Positions 25,580 to 34,568 of a DNA stretch of 64,000 nucleotides are shown piece by piece; the first letter of the stretch is position 1, and each line of letters begins with the position of its first letter. The notes under the pieces were generated by a model that worked only from the letters and a program-made list of their open reading frames with translations, did not search any database and was not told the DNA's origin. Origin of the DNA: Sphingomonas sp. HMP9 (lineage in GTDB: Bacteria > Pseudomonadota > Alphaproteobacteria > Sphingomonadales > Sphingomonadaceae); assembly GCF_013374115.1 (NCBI RefSeq), contig NZ_AP022673.1:1206501-1270500 (forward strand), given 5' to 3'. The position numbers were made by a program, and so were the translations under genes.

Positions 25580-26248
25580 ATGAAGACTGCGGTCATCGTC
25601 TTCCCCGGCTCCAACTGCGACCGCGACATCGCCGTCGCGCTGGAGGCGGTGACCGGCGTCAAGCCGCGCATGGTCTGGCACGCTGATGCGGACCTGCCGG
25701 CGGACGTCGGGCTGGTCGCGGTGCCCGGTGGCTTCTCGTACGGCGATTACCTCCGCTCGGGCGCGATCGCGGCACGATCGCCGATCATGCGTGCGGTCGT
25801 CGAACAGGCCAGCAAGGGCCTGCCCGTGCTCGGCATCTGCAACGGCTTCCAGGTGCTGACCGAGGCGGGGCTGCTCCCCGGCGCGCTGATGCGCAACGAG
25901 GGGCTGAACTTCGTCTGCCGCGACGTCGCGCTGACCGTCGAGACCGCGCAGTCGACCTTCACGGCGGGCTACAAGGCCGGCGAGCGCGTGTCCTTCCCGG
26001 TCGCGCATCATGACGGCAATTATTTCGCCGATACCGAGACGCTCGACCGTCTCGAAGGCGAAGGCCGCGTCGCGTTTCGCTATGCTGAAAGCGTCAACGG
26101 CTCGGCGCGCAACATCGCGGGCCTGGTCAACGACAAGGGCAACGTACTGGGCATGATGCCGCATCCCGAGCGGCGCGTCGAGGCCGCGCACGGCGGTACC
26201 GATGGCCGACGCCTGTTCGAGGGTCTGATGGAAGCGGTGGGCGCCTAA
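25580..26248 (+). CDS. purQ: FGAM synthase glutaminase subunit PurQ
   Basis: 222 residues. PurQ is a class I glutamine amidotransferase that feeds ammonia to PurL. The nucleophile Cys87 is in GICNGFQ. The oxyanion region [18 protein letters not shown] precedes it, and the His-x-Glu of the triad lies in MMPHPERR near residue 195. It starts [16 protein letters not shown], the usual N-terminus. It is preceded by purC and purS and followed by an R1 repeat pair. Confidence 0.97.
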   Translation: MKTAVIVFPGSNCDRDIAVALEAVTGVKPRMVWHADADLPADVGLVAVPGGFSYGDYLRSGAIAARSPIMRAVVEQASKGLPVLGICNGFQVLTEAGLLPGALMRNEGLNFVCRDVALTVETAQSTFTAGYKAGERVSFPVAHHDGNYFADTETLDRLEGEGRVAFRYAESVNGSARNIAGLVNDKGNVLGMMPHPERRVEAAHGGTDGRRLFEGLMEAVGA

Positions 26249-26257
26249 CCCTTACCC

Positions 26258-26336
26258 GTTCCCCCCGCGAAAGCGGGGGCCCAGGATACCACCCGCAGCG
26301 CTCGTAACCCTGGACTCCCGCCTTCGCGGGAGAACG
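26258..26336. repeat. Palindromic repeat type R1 (complete, long form)
   Basis: Two hairpins (CCCCCGCGAAAGCGGGGG and TCCCGCCTTCGCGGGA) joined by a centre holding CCCAGGATA and CCCTGGAC. It lies between the convergent purQ and queuosine transporter genes and may act as a bidirectional transcript end. Confidence 0.7.
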
Positions 26337-26351
26337 GATGGGGCGCGAGAC

Positions 26352-27107
26352 TCAAACCCGAGTCCGGAACGGCGAGAAGTCCGTCCCCTCGTCATACACG
26401 TCGACCCCCTCGGCGCGCTTGAGCCACCCGACCACCAGATAGGTCAGCGGCGTGAGCAACACCTCCCACGACACTTTGAGCAGGAACTGGCTGACCATCA
26501 CCATCAGCATCGCCTCGACCGGCCAATCCGGCGCGCCGTAGAAAGCGAGCGGGTAAAAGATCAGGCTGTCGAACGCCTGCCCGACGACCGTGCTGCCGAT
26601 CGTGCGCGTCCATAGCATGCGCCCCCTGGTCCAGATCTTCATCCGCGCGAGCACGAAGCTGTTGGCGAATTCGCCGACCCAGAAGGCACAGATCGAGGCG
26701 AATACGATCCGCGGCACCTGTCCGAATACGGACTCATACGCCGCCTGCCCCGTCCACCCGGCGTCGGGCGGCAGCGCGACAACGACCGCGGACATGAACA
26801 CCATGAACAGCATCGCGCCGAACCCCGCCCAGATGCAGCGTCGCGCATACGCATAGCCATAGACTTCGGTCAGGACGTCTCCGATCACGTAGCTGACCGG
26901 AAAGAACAGAATGCCAGCGCCAAACGGCCAAGCACCGATGAACGGCAGGTCGATGACCGCGCGCTTGCCCGCACCGATCACGTTCGACAGCAACAGGATC
27001 GTGACGAACGCCGCCATCACGAAATCGAAATAGCGAAACTGCACGCCGCCGACCGCGCTTGCCGTAACCGGCTCAGGCCCCTGCGCGTGATCCGTATGAA
27101 TATCCAT
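26352..27107 (-). CDS. Queuosine precursor transporter (YhhQ family)
   Basis: 251 residues from ATG 27107. YhhQ-family proteins import queuine precursors (preQ0/preQ1) for tRNA wobble modification. About six membrane spans are visible: FDFVMAAFVTILLLSNVIG, GAGILFFPVSYVIGDVLTEVYGY (the family signature near residue 75), FGAMLFMVFMSAVVVAL, ASICAFWVGEFANSFVLARMK, RTIGSTVVGQAFDSLIFYPLAF and MVMVSQFLLKVSWEVLLTPL. The conserved SYVIGDVLTEVYG and TRTIGSTVVGQ.DS blocks give strong support. Downstream lies R1, upstream a tRNA-Arg on the other strand. Confidence 0.92.
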   Translation of the reverse strand: MDIHTDHAQGPEPVTASAVGGVQFRYFDFVMAAFVTILLLSNVIGAGKRAVIDLPFIGAWPFGAGILFFPVSYVIGDVLTEVYGYAYARRCIWAGFGAMLFMVFMSAVVVALPPDAGWTGQAAYESVFGQVPRIVFASICAFWVGEFANSFVLARMKIWTRGRMLWTRTIGSTVVGQAFDSLIFYPLAFYGAPDWPVEAMLMVMVSQFLLKVSWEVLLTPLTYLVVGWLKRAEGVDVYDEGTDFSPFRTRV

Positions 27108-27168
27108 GACCGGCGTTATGATCGAGGTTCCAAGCCTGCACAATCCGCGCTAGTCGTCGCCGCAGCGC

Positions 27169-27245
27169 GCGCCCGTAGCTCAGCTGGATAGAGCAAGGAG
27201 CTTCTACCTCCTCGGTCGGGGGTTCGAACCCCTCCGGGCGCGCCA
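27169..27245 (+). tRNA. tRNA-Arg (anticodon TCT)
   Basis: 77 bases with encoded CCA. Acceptor GCGCCCG pairs with CGGGCGC. The D arm is GCTC...GAGC, the anticodon stem AGGAG/CTCCT holds loop CTTCTAC (anticodon TCT, reading AGA), and the T arm holds TTCGAAC. All four arms pair. AGA is a rare codon in this high-GC genome. Confidence 0.97.
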
Positions 27246-27362
27246 ATTCCCGACAGCCTACCGTGCCACCTGTACTGATCGCGGTCGCCGCCTGCCGTCC
27301 GAGTCCGGCGAGGTCGGGCTTAAACGCGGCCAGCTAGCGCTCGGCACGCGTCAGCAGCGATT

Positions 27363-27378
27363 ATGATACCGATATCAT
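27363..27378. promoter_or_regulatory. Second palindrome upstream of xylX
   Basis: ATGATA, spacer CCGA, TATCAT: exact 6-bp arms, the size of a LacI- or GntR-type operator, about 230 bases before xylX. It is unlike the three 14-bp sites shared by the xyl promoters, so it would answer to another regulator. Confidence 0.4.
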
Positions 27379-27550
27379 TGGTCATGGCGGCTGGGCCGCA
27401 ACAGACCTTGCCCGGACCGGCCTGATCGATCGACAGCATTACCATACAGGCAAACTGTGACTTTTCATTTGTAAGACGAATAATGTAGATTTACTGGTAT
27501 CGAACATAGTGACGCTAATTCGTTGGGGGGACAGCGTTGCGATTGAGGGC

Positions 27551-27588
27551 TTGACGCTGTCGCTACGCAGAATACGGTACCGCTAACA
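27551..27588 (+). promoter_or_regulatory. xylX promoter with LacI-type operator
   Basis: TTGACG at 27551-27556, a weak -10 around 27573-27579, and an operator-like site at 27575-27588 which on the minus strand reads TGTTAGCGGTACCG. It agrees at 10 of 14 positions with the site in the xylR promoter. Confidence 0.5.
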
Positions 27589-27608
27589 AGTCTGGAGGGG
27601 ATTACATC

Positions 27609-28775
27609 GTGGAGATCGCATTCGCATCGGCGTGGGCATTGCCCGCCGATTGGGAACAGGCGGCGTTGCTTGGTCGAGTCGACCTAGGCGAAGGCCCCAC
27701 CCCGGTGATCGTGCAGAGCGGTCGCGTGTATGACATGTCCGCTATCGCCCCGACGGTCGCCGATCTGATCGCGGGCGGAAATTTCGATACCACCGCCGGC
27801 ACCGATCTCGGCCATCTGGACGCGCTGCACCTTTCCCCCGCAGCCGATGCGAAGACGCGGCTGTTGAGTCCCATCGACCTGCACGTCGTCAAGGCATCGG
27901 GTGTCACCTTCGCGGTGTCGGCACTCGAGCGCGTGATCGAGGAGCGCGCCCGCGGCGACGCCTCAGCCGCAACCGCGGTGCGCGCCCGACTCGAAGAGCG
28001 TGTTGGTGGCAGCATCCGCTCGGTCGTGCCCGGCTCCTCCGAGGCGGCCGCGCTGAAGGCTGCGCTGATCGAAGACGGCATGTGGTCGCAATATCTCGAG
28101 GTCGCGATCGGCCCCGACGCGGAGATCTTCACCAAGGGTCCGACGCTGTCGACGATCGGCTGGGGTGGCGAGATCGGCATCCGCTCCGACTCCACCTGGA
28201 ACAACCCCGAACCGGAGGTGGTGCTCGTCGTCGACAGGTCCGGCAAGACGGTCGGCGCAGCGCTCGGCAACGACGTCAACCTGCGCGATTTCGAGGGGCG
28301 TTCCGCGCTCCTGCTCGGCAAGGCCAAGGACAATAACGCGTCCTGCTCGATCGGGCCGTTCATCCGCCTGTTCGACGAAAGTTTCGGCATGGACGATGTT
28401 CGCGCCGCGCAGATCGCGCTGACGATCGAAGGCGCGGACGGCTACCGCCTCGAAGGCAGCAGCTCGATGGACCAGATCAGCCGCGATCCCGAGGAACTCG
28501 TCCGCCAGGCGATGAGCGAGCATCAGTATCCCGACGGTTTCGTGCTGTTCCTCGGCACGTTGTTCGCGCCGACACAGGACCGCGACGAGCCGGGTCGTGG
28601 CTTCACGCATGCGGTCGGCGACGTCGTGACGATTTCCAACCCGAAGCTGGGCGCGCTGGTCAATCCGGTGACGACGTCGAAGGACGCCGCACCTTGGAAC
28701 TATGGGATTGGCGACCTGATGCGCAATCTCGCCAGCCGGGGCCTGCTCGGACATACCAAGAATCAAGGGGCGTAA
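27609..28775 (+). CDS. xylX: 2-keto-3-deoxy-D-xylonate dehydratase (FAH family)
   Basis: 388 residues from GTG 27609 (GGAGGGG 8 bases upstream). It removes water from 2-keto-3-deoxy-xylonate to give alpha-ketoglutarate semialdehyde in the Weimberg pathway. The C-terminal fumarylacetoacetate-hydrolase fold is clear: EIFTKGPTLSTIGWGGEIGI, WNNPEPEVVLVVD with the metal-binding Glu, GNDVNLRDFEGRSALLLGKAKDNNASC, and TLFAPTQDRD. These blocks match remembered Caulobacter XylX closely, including the start of the hinge (KASGVTFAVSALERVIEERARGD). First gene of xylX-xylB-xylC-porter, 3 bases before xylB. Confidence 0.93.
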   Translation: MEIAFASAWALPADWEQAALLGRVDLGEGPTPVIVQSGRVYDMSAIAPTVADLIAGGNFDTTAGTDLGHLDALHLSPAADAKTRLLSPIDLHVVKASGVTFAVSALERVIEERARGDASAATAVRARLEERVGGSIRSVVPGSSEAAALKAALIEDGMWSQYLEVAIGPDAEIFTKGPTLSTIGWGGEIGIRSDSTWNNPEPEVVLVVDRSGKTVGAALGNDVNLRDFEGRSALLLGKAKDNNASCSIGPFIRLFDESFGMDDVRAAQIALTIEGADGYRLEGSSSMDQISRDPEELVRQAMSEHQYPDGFVLFLGTLFAPTQDRDEPGRGFTHAVGDVVTISNPKLGALVNPVTTSKDAAPWNYGIGDLMRNLASRGLLGHTKNQGA

Positions 28776-28778
28776 CGC

Positions 28779-29564
28779 GTGTTGCAGAAGACCGAAATGG
28801 CCGACCAGACGGCGATCTATCCAAGCCTGAAGGGCAAGCGTGTCCTGATCACCGGTGGCGCGTCGGGGATCGGTGCCGGTCTGGTCGAGGCGTTCGCCCG
28901 CCAGGGTGCGCATGTCGCATTCGTCGACATGGCCAAGGACGCGGCGGAGACGTTGATCGAAACGCTGACGCCCGACGTCGCGACCGCGCCGATCTTCCTG
29001 CCGCTCGACCTGCGCGATATCGAGGCGCTGAAGACGACGGTCGCGACGATCGAGGATCGCCTCGGCGGGATCGACGTGCTGATCAACAACGCGGCCAACG
29101 ACGATCGCCACACGATCGAGGAGATCACGCCCGCCTATTGGGACGAGCGGATGGCGACGAACCTGCGCCACCTGTTCTTTACCGGGCAGGCCGTCGTGCC
29201 GTCGATGAAGCGCGCCGGCGGCGGCGTCATCCTGAACTTCGGTTCGATCTCATGGCATCTCGCCTTGCCCGAACTGCTGATCTACCAGACCGCCAAGGCC
29301 GGCATCGAGGGCATGACCCGCGCGATGGCGCGCGATCTTGGCGGCGACGGCATTCGCGTCAACACGATCGTCCCCGGCAACGTCGAGACGCCGCGCCAGC
29401 TGAAATGGTACACGCCCGAAGGCGAGGCCGAGATCATCGCGGCGCAATGCCTAAAGACCCGTGTCCAGCCTGCGGACGTCGCCGCGCTGGTCCTGTTCCT
29501 GGCCTCGGACGATGCGCGGATGTGCACCGGCCACGACTATTTCGTCGATGCCGGGTGGCGCTGA
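28779..29564 (+). CDS. xylB: D-xylose 1-dehydrogenase (NAD, SDR family)
   Basis: 261 residues from GTG 28779 (ATG 28797 is also possible). It oxidises D-xylose to xylonolactone with NAD. SDR motifs: ITGGASGIGAG (nucleotide loop), NNAANDDRHT, catalytic Ser in FGSISWHLALPE, YQTAK with the Tyr-Lys pair, and PGNVETPRQLKWYTPEGEAE. The NDDRHT, SISWHL and KWYTPEGEA segments are distinctive for Caulobacter-type xylose dehydrogenase rather than generic SDRs. The end, DDARMCTGHDYFVDAGWR, also fits. The next start ATG follows the stop by one base. Confidence 0.94.
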   Translation: MLQKTEMADQTAIYPSLKGKRVLITGGASGIGAGLVEAFARQGAHVAFVDMAKDAAETLIETLTPDVATAPIFLPLDLRDIEALKTTVATIEDRLGGIDVLINNAANDDRHTIEEITPAYWDERMATNLRHLFFTGQAVVPSMKRAGGGVILNFGSISWHLALPELLIYQTAKAGIEGMTRAMARDLGGDGIRVNTIVPGNVETPRQLKWYTPEGEAEIIAAQCLKTRVQPADVAALVLFLASDDARMCTGHDYFVDAGWR

Positions 29565-29565
29565 G

Positions 29566-30456
29566 ATGAGCCGCGAGCTCCCTGTCGCGATCACCGCGCA
29601 GAGCATCTGCGACGTCGGCGCGACGCTCGGCGAAGGTCCCATCTGGGTCGCGCGCGACGCAGCGCTCTGGTTTGTCGATATCAAGGCGCCGCATATTCAC
29701 CGCTTCGATCCGGCGACGGGCACGCTGGACACCTGGGACGCGCCCGACCAGACCGGCTGGGTGATCCCTGCCGACGACGGCGCCTTCCTCGCCGGGGTTC
29801 GCGGAGGCCTTCACCGGTTCGATCCGGCGGCCGGCACGTTCGACAAGATCGCGACGGTCCACGCAGAAACGCCTGGCAACCGCCTCAACGACGCCGCGCG
29901 TGATCCCACGGGCCGAATCTGGTTCGGAACGATGGACAATGCCGAGTCCGAAGACACCGGCCATGTCTATCACTGGCATGGCGGCGAACTGACCAAGACG
30001 GACATCCCGCCCGTGGCGATCACCAACGGCCCCGCGATCTCGCCCGACGGCAGCACGCTGTATGCGGTCGACACGCTGGGCAAGCGCATCCATGCCTATC
30101 CGATCGACGCCGCCGGCAATGTCGGCGAGCCGCGCCTTTTCCTGACGATCGGCCCCGACGATGGCCACCCCGATGGCGCGATCTGTGATTCCGAGGGCGG
30201 CGTGTGGGTCGGGTTCTTCGGCGGCTGGGCGGCACGCCGGTTCGCGCCGGACGGCAGCTGCACCGACATCGTCCACTTCCCGGTCTCGAACATCACCAAG
30301 ATCGCGCTTGGTGGCCCCGACGGTCGTACCGCCTATGCGACGACCGCCGCCAAGGGCCTCGACGACGACGCGCGCGCAGCCCAGCCGCTGGCCGGGAACC
30401 TGTTCACCTTCCGCGTCGCCGTACCCGGCGTGCCGGTCGATCCCATCACCCTGTAA
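29566..30456 (+). CDS. xylC: Xylono-lactonase (SMP-30/gluconolactonase family)
   Basis: 296 residues from ATG 29566. The beta-propeller lactonase opens xylono-1,4/1,5-lactone to xylonate. Family blocks: LGEGPIWVARDAALWFVDI with the metal-binding Glu, HRFDPATGTLDTW, NRLNDAARDPTGRIWFGTMD with Asn and Asp ligands, GPAISPDGSTLYAVDT with the catalytic Asp, and GHPDGAICDSEGGVWVG. No signal peptide, so it acts in the cytoplasm after XylB. It lies one base after xylB and 59 bases before the sugar porter. Confidence 0.92.
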   Translation: MSRELPVAITAQSICDVGATLGEGPIWVARDAALWFVDIKAPHIHRFDPATGTLDTWDAPDQTGWVIPADDGAFLAGVRGGLHRFDPAAGTFDKIATVHAETPGNRLNDAARDPTGRIWFGTMDNAESEDTGHVYHWHGGELTKTDIPPVAITNGPAISPDGSTLYAVDTLGKRIHAYPIDAAGNVGEPRLFLTIGPDDGHPDGAICDSEGGVWVGFFGGWAARRFAPDGSCTDIVHFPVSNITKIALGGPDGRTAYATTAAKGLDDDARAAQPLAGNLFTFRVAVPGVPVDPITL

Positions 30457-30515
30457 CGCCCACCAATTTCACGACAAACGCCGCCGTCAGAGCGTCGTCA
30501 CGGAGAGGAAAACCA

Positions 30516-31931
30516 ATGACATTAGCGGCAGATTCCGCGCCCCAAGTGAACCGAGCCCTGATCGCGATGATCGTCATCGTCGCGACCATCGGCGGGTTCA
30601 TGTTCGGCTATGACTCAGGCGTCATCAACGGCACGCAGGCGGGCCTCGAGAGCACGTTCGCGTTGTCGTCGCTCGGCACCGGTTTCACGGTCGGCGCGAT
30701 CCTGATCGGTTCGTCGGTCGGTGCGTTCATGGCCGGGCGACTCGCCGACAATCTCGGCCGTCGCAACGTCATGATGATCGCTGCGGTGCTGTTCATCGTC
30801 AGCGCGCTCGGCGCGGGCGCCGCGACCTCGGCGACGATGTTCGTGCTCGCGCGCATCGTCGGTGGCCTCGGCATCGGTGCCGCCAGCGTGCTCGCGCCGG
30901 TCTACATCTCCGAAGTCGTCCCCGCCAACGTGCGAGGCCGGCTTTCGAGCGTGCAGCAGATCATGATCATCACCGGCCTGACCGGCGCGTTCATCGCCAA
31001 CTGGTATCTCGCCCGCATCGCCGGCTCCTCGACCGCGTTGTTCTGGCTCGATTATCCGGCATGGCGCTGGATGTTCTGGATGCAGGTCATCCCGGCCGCG
31101 ATCTACCTCGTCACGCTGTTCCTGATTCCCGAAAGCCCGCGCTTCCTGGTCCTCAAGGGCCGGTACGACGAGGCGCAGGTCGTTCTCACGCGCCTGTTCG
31201 GTGCCGCCGAAGCCACGCGCAAGGTGGCGGAGATCCGCGGCTCGCTGTCGGTCGATGCGCACCGCCCCAAGCTGTCCGACCTGATCGACAAGGCGAGTGG
31301 CAAGATCCGCCCGATCGTCTGGACCGGCATCGGCCTCGCGATTTTCCAGCAGTTCGTCGGCATCAACATCGTGTTCTACTACGGCTCGGTGTTGTGGCAG
31401 TCGGTCGGCTTCAGCGAGAGCGACGCGCTGCTCATCAACATCCTGTCGGGATCGCTGTCGATCATCGCCTGCCTGCTCACCGTCGCGCTGGTCGACAAGA
31501 TCGGCCGCAAGCCGCTCCTGCTGATCGGTTCGGCCGGCATGACCGTCGCGCTGGCGATCGTCGCGATCTGCTTTGCCAGCGGCGCGATCGTCGAGGGTTC
31601 GCTGCATTTGTCGGATCGCAACGGCCTGATCGCGTTGGTCGCGGCCAATGCGTATGTCGTGTTCTTCAACCTGAGCTGGGGCCCGATCATGTGGGTGATG
31701 CTCGGCGAGATGTTCCCGACGCAGATCCGTGGTTCGGGTCTGGCCGTCGCGGGCTTCGCGCAGTGGTTCGCCAACTTCACGATCTCGGTGAGCTTCCCGA
31801 CGATGGCGATCTCGCTCGGCCTGTCGGTCACCTACGGCTTCTACGCACTGTCCGCGTTCGTCTCGTTCTTCTTCGTCTGGAAGATGGTGTCGGAAACGCG
31901 CGGCCGCGAGCTGGAAGACATGGTGGGATGA
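30516..31931 (+). CDS. MFS sugar:proton symporter, probably D-xylose
   Basis: 471 residues from ATG 30516 (CGGAGAGGAA upstream). Major-facilitator sugar porter with 12 predicted spans. Signatures: GGFMFGYDSGVINGTQ in span 1, RLADNLGRRNVM (loop 2-3 motif), PVYISEVVPANVRGRL, PESPRFLVLKGR after span 6, QQFVGINIVFYYG in span 7 (sugar-binding QQxxGxN), DKIGRKPLL, and SETRGRELEDM at the end. Its position behind xylX-xylB-xylC makes xylose the likely substrate, as for Caulobacter XylE. A 770-bp repeat-rich gap follows. Confidence 0.92.
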   Translation: MTLAADSAPQVNRALIAMIVIVATIGGFMFGYDSGVINGTQAGLESTFALSSLGTGFTVGAILIGSSVGAFMAGRLADNLGRRNVMMIAAVLFIVSALGAGAATSATMFVLARIVGGLGIGAASVLAPVYISEVVPANVRGRLSSVQQIMIITGLTGAFIANWYLARIAGSSTALFWLDYPAWRWMFWMQVIPAAIYLVTLFLIPESPRFLVLKGRYDEAQVVLTRLFGAAEATRKVAEIRGSLSVDAHRPKLSDLIDKASGKIRPIVWTGIGLAIFQQFVGINIVFYYGSVLWQSVGFSESDALLINILSGSLSIIACLLTVALVDKIGRKPLLLIGSAGMTVALAIVAICFASGAIVEGSLHLSDRNGLIALVAANAYVVFFNLSWGPIMWVMLGEMFPTQIRGSGLAVAGFAQWFANFTISVSFPTMAISLGLSVTYGFYALSAFVSFFFVWKMVSETRGRELEDMVG

Positions 31932-32044
31932 TGTTGACCGCCGGACCGCGATTTCGGTCGGGGTCCGGCGATAGTAGCGCGTCATGCCGACCTTCCCTGC
32001 CGCGTGGCTAGATCGGAAGGCCAGCGAAACCAGTTTCTAAGCGT

Positions 32045-32149
32045 TACCCCAGCGAAGGCCGGGACTGAGGTGGAAAGGCCGCCGCAATGGCGGGCGTTTC
32101 TCCTTTAGCAACGTTCCCCAACTGGGCCCCGGCCTCCGCCGGGGAGGTG
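32045..32149. repeat. Palindromic repeat type R2
   Basis: Outer arms CCCCAGCGAAGGCCGGGACT and GGGCCCCGGCCTCCGCCGGGG with an inner AACGTTCCCCAACTGGG segment; same layout as 8784-8886. Confidence 0.7.
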
Positions 32150-32268
32150 CTTTGGGTGATGGTGCCGGTCCACGACACCGTGCTTTCAGGCGCTCAGCCG
32201 CCCCTCTCGGTCGCCTTCAGCATCATCCGACCCTGATCCCGTTCTTCGTCACTCCCGCCCATGACCGT

Positions 32269-32348
32269 CACCCCAGCGAAAGCTGGGGTCTTTGACGTGG
32301 CGCGCTACGCTTGCCCCATGGTGATATCCCAGCATTCGCTGGGATGAT
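32269..32348. repeat. Palindromic repeat type R5
   Basis: Hairpin CCCCAGCGAAAGCTGGGG followed after about 36 bases by ATCCCAGCATTCGCTGGGAT. The core AGCGAA links it to the R2 family. Confidence 0.55.
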
Positions 32349-32701
32349 GGGCGTGAGGGGGGCGTGATTGGGATGGACACGAGGGGTGACAGTCGCGTGT
32401 GACACGGACGTGTGCAGAACGGCACGTGCGCCACATGCGTGCGGGACACGTTCGTGCCGAAAACTCATGCAAGACATACGCTTGGGAGATGCGATCGTTC
32501 GGATCAGCAGCGAGCGAGGGCCGCAGCCTTTCGGGCGGTCTTGCGCCACCTCATCCGTCATTCCCGCAGAGACGATAAACCATATTGGCTGACCGTTGCG
32601 AGCGTATCGAAGGGCTCAAACTTTCTGGGCGCCCGACCGCGTGACGTGACGTGACGATCAGCCATATGGTGGCGAGGCATCAAGCCCCGCCCCCCCGAAC
32701 C

Positions 32702-34480
32702 TTAGTGATTATGCCGAGGCGTCTTCGCCGAAATCCCGCGATACTTCACGGCGAAGTCCAGCACGCCGCCCTCGGCGAGTTGCCCGGTCTTCTCGCGGTA
32801 TAGTTCTTCCCATGGCGTATGGCTCTCGGGCACCGGAGGCAGCCCCTCGCCCTTGCGCCGCACGATCTCGTCCGGTTCGACGAGCGCGTCGCACGTCCCC
32901 GCAACCAGATCGATCCGCACCACGTCGCCCGTCCGGATCCAGGACAGGCCGCCGCCGACTGCACTTTCGGGCGACACGTTCAGGATTGAAGGACTGTCCG
33001 ACGTCCCCGACTGCCGCCCGTCGCCGAGCGTCGGCAGCGCCAGCACGCCGCGCTGGATCAGCGCGTCGGGCGGCTGCATGTTAACGACCTCCGCCGAGCC
33101 CGGCCACCCGATCGGCCCTGCCCCACGGATGACGAGGATACAGCCCTCGTCGATCTCCAGCGCAGGATCGTTGATCCGGTGGTGATAATCGTCCGAACCC
33201 TCGAACACGATCGCCCGCGCCTCGAATCGATCCTCGGCCCCCGGCGTCGACAAATACCGCGCACGGAACGCCGGCGAGATCACCGACGTCTTCATGATCC
33301 CGAAGTCGAACAAATTGCCCTTGAGCACGAGGAACCCCGCCCGCTCCATCATCGGCGCATCGAACGGCTTGATCATCTCTCGGTCGCGCGTCTCGCGGCC
33401 CGCGATGTTCTCGCCGATGGACCGCCCCGTGACGGTGAGACATGACGTGTCGAGCTTCCCGCCCGCGATCAGTTCGTGCAGCACCGCGGGCACGCCACCC
33501 GCACGGTGAAAGCGCTCGCCGAGATACTTGCCCGCTGGCTGCATGTTGACCAGCAACGGCAGGTCGTAGCCGTGATCGGACCAGTCCTCCGGGTACAGCG
33601 TGACGCCGGCGTGCTGCGCCATCGCCATGATATGCGGCTGCGCGTTGCTCGACCCACCGATCGCGCTGACAACCCGAATCGCGTTCAGGAAGCTCTCGCG
33701 CGTGAGAATTTTGGACGGCCGCAGATCCTCGTACGCCATCTCGACGATCCGCCGGCCGGTCTCGTACGCCATCTGCCCGCGCTCGCGATAGGGCGCCGGG
33801 ATTGCCGCGCAGCCTGTCAACGACAACCCCAGGGCCTCGGCGACCGCGTTCATCGTCGAGGCGGTGCCCATCGTGTTGCAATGCCCAGCGGACGGCGCAC
33901 TGTCGGTAGCGCGGTTCAGGAACTCCTCCTCGTCGATCTCGCCCGCCGCGAGCTTGCGCCGACTGCGCCAGATCACCGTTCCCGAGCCGACCAGTTCGCC
34001 GTCGTGCCAGCCGTCGAGCATCGGCCCGCCCGACAGCACGATCGCCGGGATATCGACGGTCGACGCCGCCATGATGCCCGATGGCGTGGTCTTGTCGCAG
34101 CCGGTGGTCAGAACCACGGCATCGATCGGATAGCCGTAGAGCGTCTCGACTAGCCCGAGATAGGCAAGGTTGCGATCGAGCGCCGCGGTCGGCCGCCGGC
34201 AATTCTCGAAGATCGGGTGAACCGGAAACTCCATCGCAATGCCGCCGGCGTCGCGGATGCCGTCACGCGTCCGCTTGGCGAGTTCGAGATGGATGCGGTT
34301 GCAGGGGGAAAGGTCGCTGCCCGACTGCGCGATGCCGATGATCGGCCGCCCCGAGCGCAGCTCCGCGGGGGTCAGCCCGTAATTCATGAAGCGTTCGAGA
34401 TAGAGCGCGGTCATGTCCGATCGGGCGGGATCGGCGAACCAATCGCGCGATCGGAATGGCTTCACCGGTACACGGTCCAC
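32702..34480 (-). CDS. xylD: D-xylonate dehydratase (IlvD/Edd family)
   Basis: 592 residues from GTG 34480 (AGGAGA about 8 bases upstream). It removes water from xylonate to give 2-keto-3-deoxy-xylonate. The Fe-S cluster cysteines are visible: Cys60 in SDLSPCNR, Cys128 in TTGCDKTTP and Cys201 in GHCNTMGTAST. Further family blocks are AIGGSSNAQPHIMAMA, IRGAGPIGWPGSAEV, DGRQSGTSDSPSILNVSPESA. The pentonate branch (about 590 residues, FMNYGLTPAELRSGRPIIGIAQSGSDL) rather than branched-chain IlvD is indicated. Transcribed apart from xylXBC, with its own promoter and operator upstream. Confidence 0.94.
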   Translation of the reverse strand: MDRVPVKPFRSRDWFADPARSDMTALYLERFMNYGLTPAELRSGRPIIGIAQSGSDLSPCNRIHLELAKRTRDGIRDAGGIAMEFPVHPIFENCRRPTAALDRNLAYLGLVETLYGYPIDAVVLTTGCDKTTPSGIMAASTVDIPAIVLSGGPMLDGWHDGELVGSGTVIWRSRRKLAAGEIDEEEFLNRATDSAPSAGHCNTMGTASTMNAVAEALGLSLTGCAAIPAPYRERGQMAYETGRRIVEMAYEDLRPSKILTRESFLNAIRVVSAIGGSSNAQPHIMAMAQHAGVTLYPEDWSDHGYDLPLLVNMQPAGKYLGERFHRAGGVPAVLHELIAGGKLDTSCLTVTGRSIGENIAGRETRDREMIKPFDAPMMERAGFLVLKGNLFDFGIMKTSVISPAFRARYLSTPGAEDRFEARAIVFEGSDDYHHRINDPALEIDEGCILVIRGAGPIGWPGSAEVVNMQPPDALIQRGVLALPTLGDGRQSGTSDSPSILNVSPESAVGGGLSWIRTGDVVRIDLVAGTCDALVEPDEIVRRKGEGLPPVPESHTPWEELYREKTGQLAEGGVLDFAVKYRGISAKTPRHNH

Positions 34481-34514
34481 TGCAAACTCTCCTGAACGCC
34501 GCTCAATTATTCGA

Positions 34515-34549
34515 TGGGAGCGCTACCGCGGCGGTCGTCAGTCGGTCAA
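34515..34549 (-). promoter_or_regulatory. xylD promoter with LacI-type operator
   Basis: On the minus strand, TTGACC (34544-34549) lies 15 bases before CGGTAGCGCTCCCA (34515-34528), which covers the -10 position. The core AGCGCT is palindromic. The site agrees at 11 of 14 positions with the one in the xylR promoter. It is 35-48 bases before the xylD GTG. Confidence 0.6.
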
Positions 34550-34568
34550 GCGCCAGTCGATGCTAAGG

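Larger units (their letters stand above)
27246..27608. other. 363-bp intergenic regulatory stretch upstream of xylX
   Basis: No gene visible. It holds a perfect ATGATA-N4-TATCAT palindrome (27363-27378), an AT-richer segment (27470-27500), and the xylX promoter/operator region at 27551-27588. Confidence 0.6.
31932..32701. other. 770-bp gene-free gap with repeats between convergent xyl genes
   Basis: Contains R2 (32045-32149), a second hairpin pair (32269-32348), and an ACGTG-rich stretch (32395-32460). No open frame has coding character. It lies between the sugar porter (+) and xylonate dehydratase (-). Confidence 0.7.

Noticed and set aside
27609..31931. Cluster read as an L-arabinose pathway
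   Set aside because: The first two enzymes resemble Caulobacter xylose XylX and XylB in distinctive segments (NDDRHT, SISWHL, KWYTPEGEA), so xylose is the better fit, though pentonate promiscuity is possible.
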